Under the pieces are notes generated by a model. It searched no databases, was not told where the DNA came from, and saw only the letters and a list, made by a program, of their open reading frames with translations. Made by a program: the position numbers and the translations under genes. This document shows, in pieces, positions 1 to 14,900 of a stretch of DNA of 64,000 bases. Origin of the DNA: Ctenosaura bakeri (lineage: Eukaryota > Chordata > Lepidosauria > Squamata > Iguanidae); assembly GCA_948474755.1 (NCBI GenBank), contig CAOLHI010000256.1, positions 558,001-622,000 of the forward strand, in the 5' to 3' direction. The stretch's first letter is position 1, and each line of letters opens with the position of its first letter.

Positions 1-2711
1 TTTTCTCAAGGCCAAGATCTTTTTACAACTAAAACAACCAACTAAGGCCTAGTACATCTGTCAGCCCTAACTAAGGGAGATCCAATAAACTGACAGAAGT
101 TACATAAGTGTTGACTTACCATCCCCACTGATTCAGTGGGTCAACTTTGGTGGGATGAACTGTTGGGATCATGCCTAGCAAATTTATGACAGCATGAATT
201 TTTGCTGGCCAACTTCATTAGATGCATTAAGGGCTACCTAATGTTTTAGGTACTTCTATTGTACAAGTATCCATGATTAAGTGTGATTATAAACCATAAA
301 AGCTCATATCATAATAAATCTGATCTTTTTCAAGATTCCAAAAGCCACATGGTTGGTTTGCTGCAGCACATTAAACAGCTAAAAATTCTGGACCTTTTCT
401 TAACAATACTTATTCACAAGATTAAGTTCTGCTTGGCTAAGGTCTCCTGCAATATTAATTACATGTTTCTTTTTGTCTTACTGCTTCTGATTCAGAGAAA
501 TTGTAGGATTAGTCAAATTGTTTCTCACTCAGTCAGCATTTGTTAGTTTAGGAAGGTTAGTTTGTAATTTTCAAAAGTCTTTTTAGAGCAAAATGTCATG
601 AATTTAAAACAAAAATAGGAAAATTAATCATCCCTTCTCTCCTCAGAAAGAATAGATGCTGACTAGTCAAAATGCAGTTCACTGCAGTCACATTGCACAG
701 AAAGAAACAAGCTGAGTCAGTGAGAATAAAAGTTTTAATTAGAGATGTAGCAGCTCTTACAAACACTTAACGGTGCTTTTGCCTGTCCCACAGCAGACCA
801 AAAGCTGATACAATTTTTTGTTTCACTGTAAAATGCAACTCAAAGGAGGATTGATCAAAATGGGAGGACAGCACTGGAATGCAACAGTTTGGTAGAGGAT
901 GACCCTTGTTACATGTTAACACACACACACACGCACACGCACACACACATGCACACGCGCACACACACACACACCCTGTTCCCATCTAACATATTTTGCA
1001 GGGTGGTTGTAAGAATAAAATATAAGTGACAATAAAATATGATATTTATGAAGAATAAAATGTGAGGAGGGTAACCAGAGCTCAGAGCTTAGAAAAGGAA
1101 GGGAGTGGGCCTACAACTCCTCATCCAGTGGCCAAGCTAGGTTGGGCACTCTGGGAGTTGTAGTACAAAGTAACATTTGCAGGTTCTGCAAGATGACCAT
1201 GTATGCTGCCTTGAGTTTCTTGGAGGAAAGGCATAAAACAAAATAGTTTACAGCACAGGATGGTAAACCGGTATAAGTGGGGGGGAAATGAATTAGCATG
1301 AGAGAGAAAGAAAAAGTTAGCTAAGGGGAAACAGTCTTAGTCACACAACCACTTTTGGTGCCAAGCCTTACTCTTGGAATATGAGAATACCTTTTCTTCA
1401 TCATGCAGAGTAAGCACAATGTCACATCCCTGGCTTCAGGCTCAGAGACAAAGAAGCATGGGCTAGCCAAATTTGGCACTGCTGCAAAAACACCAGTAAC
1501 TGAAGATGACAAAATGGGGGAAGTTCCTTATAGAAGAAGCACCCAAGACTCCTAGTTGTAGATTTGTGCAGCATGAGCCAAAAGCCTTAGGTATATGACT
1601 TTTCTTAAATGTAATTCACCAAAGGAGTCAACTAGCTCTTTTCCTTGACTGCCCAAAGAAGGCACCAGGAGAGAAGCTGGAGAAGTTCTTCTCCAGGCTA
1701 GGAGGCTGGAATTTTAAGGTTCCACACAAAGCTTGGGAAAGTTACCCTTTGGACTACAAATTCTAGCATTCCCCAGTCAACTGGGGATTCCTGGAACTAT
1801 AGTTCAAAAGTATGGTATTTCTCAGCTTTGGGTTTCTACTTCAATACTTCTGAGGCCATCTGATATCAGAGACTGGCAATCTTTTTTCCCCTCATGTGTC
1901 ACAGTCTAGTATCACATTTATGTCCACTGGCTACAAGTGTTTCTTTCCTGGAAACTCTCTGTGGTGTAGGAATGGATGGCTTGCAGTTCACCATTTTGAG
2001 TGAGGAGGGTGGCACTTAGAAGGGGAAAACTGGATGGAGGGATGAAGAAGGCCTCATCTCCAGCCTTTGTGAAATCACACTGCTCTCTTGGAGCATCCCA
2101 TGGTGCTGCCGTGCATTTTAGGTACCTGCTGTGGACAAATGAGAAAATACAAGGACCTATCTGTGTATAAGTAAGAGTATTGGCTTCAAGACCATCAGGG
2201 GGTTATGAATACCAGGATTCACATTTTCAAAATTAAATGCTGACCTCAAAGAAATCCCTTCTCTATTGCCCTCCTCTTCTCCTCTTTTAAGTGAAGCAGT
2301 TTTCAAAGGATAGATCATGCTAGTTTGTTTCAACATTAAAAGGAAAGAAAAAAAGAAGTTGGAAGCAGAATCTAGCAGCACCACTGGGATTAACTGATTT
2401 ATCATACCATGAGCTTGTGTGGTTATCAACCCACTTCTTCAGATGCACTGAAGGAGTAATAGTAAAACTATAGGTTTTTAAGCACAGTTGCATGGTTTTA
2501 GGATAGAATACAGGAGAACTTTCAAGTGAACCTTCCGCTGAATTGCAGAGCTCCCGTGCTATTCCTGTTCATTCCCTCATTCCACCCATCTTGGAAATCC
2601 TCTGTGGAGATGTCTTTCCACAGGTTTTTCCTGGATCTTTACCATTCTGGACTGCGAAATACTCTGTTGTTTCAAAGTCAGAATTACACACACACACCCT
2701 GATTCTCTCAC
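1..2711. other. MVP intron 3' of exon 9, with decayed repeats
   Basis: No exon was recognised. The stretch holds a (CA)n tract near 919-976, a foldback block at 1741-1812 ending in ACTACAAATTC and its complement, and at about 1860-1960 a sequence resembling 50850-50960. The short open frames here match nothing known to me. Confidence 0.6.
919..976. repeat. (CA)n microsatellite, interrupted
   Basis: Alternating CA with a few G and T interruptions over about 58 bases, inside the MVP intron. It produces a false Cys/Val-rich open frame on the minus strand. Confidence 0.95.
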
Positions 2712-2950
2712 CTGGATTTGCGCTCTTTGTAGTCATACACCTGCACAGCTGCATTGTGTGGGACTCGGTAGGACACAGCCCGTGTCTTGTCACGGTAAAC
2801 TGGGCTGCTCCTGTCTGATGCATCCCGAGAACGATCGATCACAGGATTCCTGTCTGAAGTTAACAACGCCTCCACGTGGGAAGGTAGCTCCTTTTCCCAC
2901 AGCTGCTCATCCTCAGACAGCATGTAAGTGTGGCCAATAACAGCCCGGAC
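2712..2950 (-). CDS. MVP: MVP coding exon 9 (last in window)
   Basis: 239 bp with a TTTTCCCACAG acceptor and a GTGAGAG donor, ending in phase 2. It encodes [20 protein letters not shown], a variable linker, and [20 protein letters not shown]. In the family the next residues are VVFGPELV-like; the exon for them is not in the remaining 2.7 kb. Confidence 0.95.
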
Positions 2951-5900
2951 CTGTGGGAAAAGACAGGAAGGAGGGGAGATGTGGGGCAAGGCTCAGTTTT
3001 AAGCTCTAGTACTAGCTGACTGGAAAATACACAATAATGCTCTTGCTCGTGATTTACTAGAATAACCTGGATGATGTTATATATTTATTTATATTCACTA
3101 AGACCTGTTTTAGATGCAATTTAAATTTGTTTTACAATATTGAAGCCAGAGCTTGGCTTTCTTTCTTTTTGGACTACAGCTCCCAGAATACCCCAGTTAG
3201 CTGGGAGTTTCTGAGAGCTGTAGACTAAAACAGGAATCTTCTCAAGGCTTGACTGAAATTAACTTTGGAAGCAGAGGAGTTGCCTTCATACTAGTGCTAA
3301 TCCCTTCAACCTGACTGCACAACAACCACAGAGAAGCAGCATATCTTTTCTTCAATTGTGTAGCAGTCAAACTACAATGGAGATTCCAAACATTATTTAA
3401 TATTATTTAGTATTACTTAATATTACATTATTACATATACATTACATTAATATTACATTATTTAGTAATGCTCTTCCTCATGGCCAAGATCCCCACACCC
3501 CACATATTAACTCACTAATAAGTGAAATTCATTAAAGGTCCATTCCAGTGTTATTTAGAAGCTTCTTGCTCTCAGGTTCTGGCTACCATCCCAGAAATGT
3601 AAGCTAAGTCTTTTACACCAAAACAAAAAAGTCCTGTGGCATCTCAAAGACTAATAAATAGATCATAATATGGCCTTTTGTTCCATTTCTTTTGAGGCAA
3701 CGTGTGTTATCCAGAATTACATGTGCCAAGGGTGACTGTGTCATTAATATAACAGTTTTGTAAAAGATGATCCAATTGTCAGTGTCAATACTTCCTTGCA
3801 TTTCATCTCCCCCGAACCTCAACTCTGCACAATCTCGTCTGAAATTCTTGATATTATTCCACAGATCTGGTGAAATAGGCCATAATTCATGAAAGCTCAT
3901 GCCATAGTAAGCATGTTAGCTGTTAAGGTATCAAAGGACTCCTTGTTTTTGCTGCAGCAGACTAACATGAGGAGCCCTCTGGAATTCATCCACCAAATTA
4001 CCTTACAGACACTTTCCCCACACTACCTGATCACTGCAGTTGTAGTGATGCAGGAGGAGTGTCAGCATTGGATGAAGGAGAGCCCAAGGTCTTACACATG
4101 AATGAAGCCTTCTTTTTAATACTCCCAAAGGGCCATAACCAAAGAACCTAAGCAGAAACCATAGGATATCCTTCACAAACACCACTGTCTGTTCCCCCCA
4201 CCCCACAAAGCTACTCTAAGAGCTTAGGCTAAAGAGTGGTTAATAAATAATGGATATGAAATGTGACAGAGGGTGGTGATACTTTTGTCAGCAATGACCT
4301 CTGAAGGTGTGTATCCCAAGAACACAGCTAATGAGCATGTTTAGTCTGCACTGGATAGAAACTAATCCAGAAAGGAGCCAATATCTAGTAAGTGCCAGTC
4401 CACCTGCCCCGCTCACCTTCCCAGTTTTGATATGCCGCACATAAATGCCTTCATTCTCTGCTAGTGGGATAGACTGGCGCTGCTCCATGACTTCCACCTC
4501 CACCGGTGGCACATACTCCAAGGGGCCGCGGATCAACCAACAGTCACCTGGCTTGCGTAACACTTCTTTGCCATCCTGGATAAGGCAGAGACAGAAAGGG
4601 TAGAGGGTTCCAGTGTTCATTCACATAGGACAACCTGCCCTCTTCTCCCTACTCCACAGTTTGGAAAATTACTTATAAAAATTACCAGTTACAGTTACAA
4701 CATTATAGTTACAGTAAGGAGGGATTCCAGTACCCATCCATATCAGACAGATTGGCTTCCTCTCCTTATTCCAGAGCTTCAAAATTACTTCTAAACCACT
4801 ATCAGTTATAGTGACAGCTCCATCATAATAATTATAGTAAGGTGAGGGGCTTTCAATGCTCATTCACATCAGACAACCTCCATTCTTCCCCAGACTCAAG
4901 AGCTTGGAAAGTTACTTTTAAAAGATGACTAGTTGCAATTATAATTCAAAGACCCCTCCACAGTAGTTACAGCAATAGTTGCATTTAAAAAATTATGTTA
5001 CCTTTTTGTTTCTTGAAAAAAAAATAGAGTTGATCGTTCTAGCTACTTTTAGTTACTTTTTAAAAATAACCTGATGCTGCAAAGTCACTTGTAAAATAGA
5101 ACACACTCTCCTGTTGTTCACCTCATGGCCACCTCAACACAAAGTTGCATCATGAGGGACAAGACAAGCGAGCACTTGAACCATGTGATATTCTTCCTCC
5201 ACCATTTATTGAGGCCATATCTCCATACTTACAGATGTATCTAAAAAGTTAGAATTATACTGAAAAAGAAGAGATGTTAGCCTCTGACTAAATTAAAATG
5301 GTAATGTATCTCAGTCACAACTTCATTATTGGAAGAAGGAATTAATTATGACTTACTAGTTATTTGTAATGCTAAGCTCTGCCCCTGTTCAACACAGCTT
5401 CCAATCCTCTTACCTCACCCACATCTTCGAAGGGGCGGACTGCCCGGAGGAGGAGACCCTGTTCTTCTGAAAGGATGTAAATGTCTTGGATGCCTTCTTC
5501 CAGCCACTCTCCAGGCCTCAGGAAAAATGAAACTTCCCCCTGAGGAAATGAAAGCAGTTGGGGAAAATCAAGAGTGAGGCTCTGCAATCAGCCTGGAAAA
5601 CAGAGTGCCTTGTTGTGCCCACGTCAGATGGGAAACCATGTTGTCAGTATTTACAGAGGTACCAAAATATACATTCTCTCTAGTTTTATTCTAGTAGCCT
5701 TCTCTCATGTAAAAGATGCCACAGGATTATGGAAATTACAATACACTAGCATATTTACCTGGCATTGTCTAGGATTTTATTTTCTCATAGGTAACACTTG
5801 TTAGAAATACCTTAGGAATTACCTTACCTTACTTCAGGAATTAGATGCGGCTGAAATACACAGATTTCATATTCTGTGTCTCTAATTTCCCAAACTGCCT

Positions 5901-8900
5901 TGTTCAGTACCTGTAACTTTTCCCCATAACCCTCAATCCAATCCCTATTCAGAGCTGTTAACATACAAAGGTTGGGTTCCTGAAGGTATACACTGGTATC
6001 CTCCTTCTTGTTGCTAGGCCTTGTCTCCATAGCAACCTACCAGGCCCAAGAGCCCTCCTGAGAATTCTAAAGGGCCCCTCCCTAAACTGCCAACCCCAGG
6101 ATTCCACAGAATCTTTACAGGCAGCCAATAATATGAGGTCTTCTCACTTGACACAGCAAATCATATGAGGTCTTCACCTGCCTAATACAGACAAACTCAC
6201 AGACTTTGACTTTTATATGTTAGATATGCTCAGAGGCTGCAAAATATGAGATCTCAGATTATAGCCTAGGAATGGGATGCAAATGCCCTACAAGTTTATC
6301 AAGGTCTCCTTAATAAGACTGGCAATGGTGAAGGAGGTTTCCTGAAAGACAACCCACCTACTACAAGCAGTTTCATGCAGGAGTACACAGCCACAGGTGG
6401 ATGTTTGGCACTTTATAGGGAAAAGCTACACTGTGGTCCAACCTGCCTGACCAGATTCTGTCAAATTCATGGACTGGCCACTGCAGAATGCACCCCAGAA
6501 TCTTTTGCACACCACAGAATGCTGGCTGTGACATTTTCACCATAGGATCATAAGTTTCAGAACAAGCCTTAGAATCCAACCCATCTTTGCTCAGGGTGCA
6601 CCCAGGATGAGCAATTCAGACAGAGAGGCATCCAACCCCTGTGTTAAGTATCCTCACAAAAGAAGAGTGCAGCACTTTGCAAGGGAGTTTCTTCCAATGA
6701 GTTAACTAGTCATGACCACCATGAAATTCTTTCTAAGGCACAGACAAAGTCTTCCCTCAATCCCGCCCCCCGTTTCTAAGCCTCAACAAAATTAAAAGCC
6801 AACCAGTAGAAGGCAACCCACCACAACCACTAGTACAAAATTGTCATTATGTTGACCATCTAGGTCCTGTACCCCTTGGAAGTAGGCACATACCTCGATC
6901 ACTTTCTTCTTCCCGAGTTGGGGCTTGCCATCATCATCCACTGGATCACAAACTACACAATACTGGCGACTGTTAAGGGTGGTGATATCAACCACACCCA
7001 CCACTTCCTCAGAAACATCGGGGATGTGGACCTCAGCATCAGCCATGGTGACCAGCCACTCTTCCCCAGTCTTCCTGAGAATACCCAGGGAGTCCTGGAA
7101 GGTCTTTGTGGCCCGAAGATGGAGTGCTTTCTTGAAAAGGAAAGAGAGAGGTAGGCATGAGTGAGGAAGGCTGCATGGACTCACTCTTGATTAGCCCGCA
7201 CGATTCATACAGTATGACTCACAAGCAATTCTTAGCAGGTCCATGGGGCCTGTCTTTCTGGCTAGCCTTGGTGTATGTGCATGTCTATGCACCTTCAAGT
7301 CACCTGTTCACTTATGGCACCCCATGAATTTCATAGATTTTCTTAGGTAAAGAATACTCAGAGGTAGTTTTGCCAGTTCCTTCTTCTGAAATATAGCCTA
7401 CAGTATCTGGTATTCTTTGGCTGTCTCCCATCCAAGTATTAACTAGGGCTGACCTTACTTAGCTTCCAGGATCATACAGGATCTGGTTAGTTTAAGGCAC
7501 ATGTGTCAAAGACAAAGTCCATGGGCCAAAATCCGGCCTGCCATACAGTGCCTGTAGCTGCGGCACTCCCCCTGCCTGGCGAGTCTGATCTCCACCTTGT
7601 GGGCCCCTGGCTGCTGGTATTCTGAAGAGGGGCCCAGCAGCCAGCACTCATGATCTACTTCTGCTTCTGACTGCTCCTCTGTCCAAGTCTCTCCATCAGA
7701 GCATTGCCACACGTTACCACGGCAATGTTCTGCGTGGTCGGCTCGCAAGAGTTCGACAGAGGAGCAGTTAGAAGTAGAAGTAGATTACGAGCGCAGGCTG
7801 CTGGACCCCTCTTCAGAATACTGGCAGCCGGGGGCCCACAAGGTGGGGATTGGGCTCACCAGGTACAGAGAGGGGCAGAGGGGCAGAAAGAGGGACAGAG
7901 GAGGGGTGAGCAGAAAGAGGCACAGGTGAAGTGGAGGTGCAGAAAGAGGCACAGAGAGGATCTCACCCAGGGACCAAAAAGTTAAACAAGTTAATGTAAT
8001 AAACAGTGCTTTGTAATATTTGTCTGATGATTTAAAAAAACCCTTTGTTTTAAAAATTCATTTTTCAATACATTGTACAACAGTTGTACACTTGAATATC
8101 TGCTTGACATTATTTTTCCTAGACTTCTAGTTTCAGAGCTAGTTATTACTAAAACCAGTAATAATTGAATGCAGAGGCAATTATTTAATAAGATAAAAGA
8201 GTAGATACATTTATACAGTCTTACAGATACAACCGGCCCTTTGAGGACAACCATAACGTTGATGTGACCCAAGATGAAATTGAGTTCAACACCCCTGGTT
8301 TAAGGTATTTAGGCTCCTTCTAGCCTTTGTAGACAACTACTATTTTTGCTACACAGCTATGATCCTGCAACAGCTACACTTATATGCAGTTTATCCCAAA
8401 TGGATACTCTAAAAAAGGACCAAAAGAAAACAAAAGAGAAAAAAATCTCCAAATAAATCTATCAGAAAAATAACAACGAGTAATAAGTAGGACTATAAAG
8501 GAAGCATAAGGAAACAGAAAATGACAGAAGCCTACAGGTAATGTTACAATATATAGCTACTTATAAAGGTTTCTATAACCACTCTGTAATGGGAACATCT
8601 TCACATTCTAACAAATGGTCCTTAAGCTGCACATAGGATTCCATGACTAGGCTTAAGAGCCACACTCATATCAAAGTCTATTCAAATCTATATGAGAGCT
8701 GGACATGTGAGCAAAACTGAACTATCAAAAAGGCTGCATACCAGAGAAAACTGGCTGAAAAGACTACTCCTAGGACAATGGAGTCACTTCAATGTTGCCT
8801 TCCAAGTTGCTATACTCGTAGCTATGTTTTTGAGATGAATGCTTAGAGACTGTTAACATTTTGTCTGGGAGCACTGCAATTATGTTTGGAAACTATGGCC

Positions 8901-11900
8901 ATTTCCGCACTACACTCTCATAGCACGATTATTCCACTTTCAACATCCTATGGAATCCTGGGGTTTGCAGTGTAGGGAGGGGCTGGCTGGCCAGCCAGCC
9001 GTTCCCCCACACTGCAAACCCCAGGATTCCATAGAATGCTGAAAGTGGAATTGAAAGGGTTAAGCAGGAAACCTTGCTGGGCAATCAGTGTCCTAACAGA
9101 TGTCAACAACCGGAAGGCTGGGACAGAATCTGCTTGACGGGGACAGAGTCTGCTTGACGCAAGGTTCTCCTGCTTATCAGCGAGGACGAGGAAGGGATGG
9201 GGAAGTGAAATGTCAAAATGACTTGTGCTGCAAATGTTTATAATATGTAGTTTGAAGTTTATAGTACATAAAGACTGTAAAATCCAATGGGCGGGACTCT
9301 GGTCTTTGGGAAGGATTCCGCCAGAGTCCAGCCGGCTGAATAAACTCCTGCTTTCCAATCTGAGTGTCTCTGGCTTCTGGAAATTGAACCACTACAGAAT
9401 AATCACGCTATAAGAGTGTAGTGTAGAAATGGCCTACGTCTGCCTCATACCACTGTTGACGACTAGGTGAAACTACTTTTTCCTTCCATTTTTTTCCTCT
9501 AGTTTCTCTCATTTCATTTTTTTGAGGGGAGGTCTTGCTTGGAGCCCCTCCTTTGTTTCCTGTTGCTTATCCCAAACGGACACCAACTTCAGATTCAGTA
9601 ACTCTATATAACTACAGCTATGGGCTTATCTGAGAGACAGCATTGTATAGTGGTTTGAGCACTGGACTACAATCAGGGTTCAATTCCACACTTAGCCATG
9701 GAAACCCACTGGGCAATTGTTCCTGTTTAACATTTTTTAATATTTTTTACACTGCCCAGAAAATTCTGGTGACCGAGTGAACTAAAATTTTTAATACACA
9801 CATCCATGCATGCCCACAACAGATACAAACACACATTAAAAGCTCAAACATTTGAATTTTCTAATGCATAACCCCAAATGGAATTTAACAGGCACTTCAT
9901 TTTAAATTCCCAGCCCAATTCTTTGTGTTGCAAATGTGAAGAAAAAAAATGACAGTTTTTTTAAAGAAACAAAATGCCTCTGAGCAGCTTAAAGGCAATA
10001 TTTGTGGGTTGGCTTTTTACACACTACATTGCTCAATTACGAAGTTTGCTTTTTTTTTTAAATCTAGAATGCTAAGGGCGTGCCCTTATCCACATTTAAC
10101 TAAGAAAAGCACCATTGAACTCAAGATTCTGCTAGCTGCTGTTGAACTTCTGTATTTTTAATGAGCAGCTATGTTAACTGAATAAGAATGGTTACCATTT
10201 TCAAAATGGCAGTTCTGCTTCTCCAAACTGTTACCTGAACCTGCTAGATCTCTCAAAGAGAAAGGTTTCACTTCGCTGTAGGCCGGGGTGGGCAAACAGC
10301 AGCCTGTGAGCCACAGGCAGTTCATGGGGCTCCATTTTGTGCCTTCTCAGTTCCCAAGCTTTGATGACATTTGCCAAAACAACCCAAAAAGGGGGAGAGA
10401 GGGGTGTCAAAATTGCTGCCAAACATGGTGGTTTATCATCCATGGTTGCAAACCCCCTCAAACTCCCCATCAGCCAAGAGTTGTCTAAAAACAAAACTGG
10501 TAAGAACATGTTATATCTTGTTGCTTTAAGAGCATTGGTGCACCCCCCCCCCGCTCTGGAGATTGGATATGAGATAAAAATTGGTCTCCACCTCCCCTGC
10601 AGTTATCCATTGCTGCTGGTGACCAAAGAATGCAGGAGCTAAGAATCCAATGTCCCATTTTACTCCCCCTGCACCTTTTCCAGACCTGTGGCCTCCTTAA
10701 AACACCTACTCCCTATATTTCTAAGCTAGAAGTGACCAAGCGGTCTCCTTTGATTTGGAGAAAAGGTTATTTGAGGTCCAGCAATAGCTTAAAAATGGAG
10801 GCTCAAACTCCTTGCAAGCTTTCAGAAATGTGATTCTCCATTTTGGGGGAGGGGCTGAAGCATCCACATGTGGTTCATATTCTGCACAATTCCCACATTG
10901 GTTCCAGGAGCCTTTTTCCCACTCCGGCTGATATCTTCCATCACAGCCTGCATTTTGTAACTTTATGAATCTGCAACTACATTGCGGAGATGCAACAAGA
11001 TCCTGTTAGTGAACTGCAAAAATGTGTATCTGGGAGGCACAACTGCTCTGTTGCATTCTGGGCACTTCTGATGCGCATCAAGCATTCCCATTATACTCTT
11101 GCACTTGCTAGATGGTGTCCAGATATGCATTGGGGAGCATCCCAATGTGCAAATTGGTACCCACTGCGCATAAGGCTTTGGTGCATCAGTCACTCTACTG
11201 GCTACCATTGCACAACAGATGCCTGTACACTGCAATGTTACAACAGGTACTAGGGGAGTAAGGATTTTGCAAAATTACTCAGTTCAGTTTTGTGTGCATA
11301 TTAAGGCCATTTCTGAAGACTCGGATCTCAAGCAGAATGCTAGCCTCTGTCTCTAAACTCTTCTCCTTCAATATGTTGCCACCCACAAAGGTGTTACTAT
11401 TACCTCAATCATCACAGCAAGGGAAAAGACCCCCTTCCAGCACAAAGACCAAATTCATTTTCAGAGAAGTTCTCAGGGGCCACATTCCACAGGTGGATAG
11501 GACAAAAGGAAGGACCAAAAATAATCAGTATATATTTGCCTAAAGCTCTCATTGCCAGTTGGTAATGTTTCTTTCATACTACACAATTAAAGTCGCCTGA
11601 TAGCGCATTAACTGCAATGACTCTACTCTATGGAATCCTGGGATTGGTAGTTTCATGAAGTAGTTAGAGATCTCTCTCAAAAGCACTAGTGCCTTGTCAA
11701 ACTACAGATCCCAAAGTTCTATAGATGTAGTCATAGCAGTTAAAGTGATACCAATGTGTTAGAACTGTGTAGTATGAAACAACTTTAGGAGATACATTTT
11801 ACCCACCATTAAGGGCAGGAAACAGACCACTTACCTTTTCAGTCAGGATGAAGGCATCCACAACATCTACTACTTCTTCGAACACCCCAGGCAGGTAAGC

Positions 11901-14900
11901 ACCAACCCGTTTCACTAACCATTCCTCGCCTGAGGAGAAAAGGGAGAAACCAGATGTGTCATATGAAAAGAAAGAGATCAACAGAATGCTGGAGGCAGGA
12001 CAACAAGGTTACCTGTCACACGTTTGTTCCCTTCTCTGTCCTTGCATTCTTTTCGTGCCTGAAGTCTTATGGCTTGGTTGGGCCGAATGATGGTAGCCTG
12101 GATGGTCTGCACCACCTCTACCTCCTTTTGTGGGATGTAGGTGCCTGAAAAAACAAAACAGAACAACACAACTGATGAGGACTTGTTACATGAGCAGACC
12201 AGCTCCCAAACCAGCTCCTGGAAAATCTAACACCCTTTATCTGCAACCCCCAGAATGGTAACTTTCCTAAACTCTGCCTTAAAACACAGCTACAGAATAT
12301 TAACAAGTCAAAACGGCTTTTTATCAGGTGTGTATCCACACTGCACAATTACAGTGGTTTGATACCATTTCAACAGCCATCATTCCATCCTACAGAATCC
12401 CGGAATCTGTAGTTTGACAGAACCCTCCCCTAGAGAACACTAGTACACTCTTTCTGAACTAAAGCATGAGCCTTCTTTACCAGAGCACTCTAAAGCACCT
12501 GACCAAACTACAGATCCCAAAATTCCTTAAGATGAAACCGTGGCACTTATGCTATTCCAGGTAGCATTGTTTGTTCATCTAACACAGTACTAGCCACTCC
12601 AGACTTCCTCAGCCTACCAATCTCCAGGCACGTTGTACTGCCATCCTATGGTAGTAGCTTCTACTACCAACCATGATGATGGCAGTTGTAACATAACATT
12701 CCTGGAGGGTGATATGGTAAGGAAAGCACTTACTGTTCTGACCAGCAATGACTCTTCACAGTCTCTCAGAAGGACATTTTCCCCACCATCTGCTACCCAG
12801 TCCTTTCAAGAGTCGAGGCCAGGGACTGAAGCCAGAATGTTCTGCCTCCAAAATCTGTGTCCTGCCACAGAACTGTGGTTCATTCCTGCCTATGATTCCT
12901 GCCTATGATTACCACTTACCAGGTCCTTCAAACAGCCATTCATCTCCAGCAACATATTTGCCCCCTTGGTCATCCTCAAAATCCAAGAGGGCTTTCAAGT
13001 GGAGGGCCGTGTTAGCTAAGACAATCTGCAGAGGGGTAACACCCTGGAGAGAAAGGGAACGGAAGGGAAGAAGAATATAAGAAGAACTGTGTTCAACTAG
13101 ACTGGAGGCCTAGTTAGTCCAGCATTCCATTCCCGTATTGGCCAACCTGTGGCCTCTAGGAGGTATGTGACAATATGGACTTCTGCTGAAAATGTTGCCA
13201 TAATCTAAAAATGTGGTTATGTATGTAAGATATAGTATCTGTGATATGGTAAGGATCTGTTATAGAGAAGAGAGATGTGAGTGTCAAAGTTAAGAATATG
13301 AGTGACAGCTCGTGGTGGTCCCCCGTGCCATTATTGGGGGTGGGGAGGCGGGGAGACAGTGAGAAATCAGATGTTTTAAATAAGTAATTTTTAACTGTAG
13401 GTTGAACTTCTGACTAATAAAGTATTTCTTTATGATACATCTGTGCCTCTCAGAACACTACAACTGGTGTGGATGAGTTCAGACACATGGTACCTGTGGG
13501 GGCAGCAGTGGTTCTAAGGTGGTGGTATTCAGTAATGGGATTATAAAAATAAAAGGCTCACACAGGAACCATGAGAGCAGCTACAAGGTCCTACCATCTG
13601 TGCCATAGCAGCGGGACAGGTGGAGCTCCTCACATTTGAGAGCAGTGTCAGGCTAAGTGGAAGCTCTCACAAGGTCCATAAACAGGACATGAGTGTAACT
13701 GCACCTTCCATCTTGCCTTCTCCAGCAACTGGTATGCAGAAGTGTCTGACAGAGTGAGCAAAGGAACTGGGGAAATCCCAGAGCCACACCCTGGAGAAGC
13801 AGCGGAGATACTGATTATACTCACAGGAACCTAGGATTTAACAACCTCATCAGAAAGGGGCTCTAAATACTTCCCCTACTGTGGGTCCCTCTGTGAAGGG
13901 AAGAAATTCACTCATCCTTACCTGCTGGAGCTCCTCCCCTGGATACAAAGGGAAAGGGTCCTGAGCCAGTCGGACCTCTAGGTCAGCATGTCTGAGCTGC
14001 ACCTGCCCCATAGCATCAAGCTGGACAGTGCCATCCACCCCACGGTTGACTGGGTTGAGGATGATACAGTAATGACGTGGGGGAACCATCACCATCTTTT
14101 TCGGGGGAAATATGATCCTAGGTTGAGAGAAGGGGAAGGACAGGAAGAAGGAGGCACTTAGGAATTTGGAATCTGGAGGAAAACAGTTAAGACAAAATCA
14201 AATTGTAATGTGCTTAAACTAAGGCAAGTAGATGGAGGGAGTGGGCTTGTTTTCTGCTACTCCAAGGACTAGGATAAAGAGCAGTGGATTCAAGCTGCAG
14301 AAAAGGAGATTCCACTTGAACCTCAGGAAGAACTTCCTGATGGTCAGAGCTGTCTGGCAGTGGAATATGCTGCCTCAGAGTGTAGTGGACTCTCCTTTTT
14401 TGGAGGTTTTTAAGCAGAGGCTGGATGGTCATCTGTTGGGAGTGCTTTGATGTGGGTTCTTACACAGCAGAGGTTTGGACTAGATGGCCTCTGGGGTCTC
14501 TTCCAACTCTATGATTCTATAAGTGTAACTATGCCATGGGTATGCTACAGTGTCAGTATACTAGCTTCTACAACCAACTGCTTAATTGGTGTCACAGTGC
14601 TGTATAGTCCTGTTTCACTACAGTCAATAAGCCCCCAGTCAAAGTGTGCTGGGGATGCAGCTATTCACAACACCTTAAAATGCACAACTATGTTTGCTAT
14701 AGTTACAAAACAGAACTCTGTTTCCATCTAGATATAACCCTTGCACAACACCCTAAAAAGTGTTGCTGCCTTCATAAAGCTAATTACATTGGCACAAACC
14801 ACCACCAGGATACTAGCCTTGAGCTCCTTAGCAGCTCAGGTTTAGCAGAGCTATCTAGTCTTAGAAAGCTGTCATTAGCAGCATTGCCTTGCAAAATGTT

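Noticed and set aside
767..985. Cys/Val-rich 72-codon minus-strand frame
   Set aside because: It is a translation of the (CA)n microsatellite.
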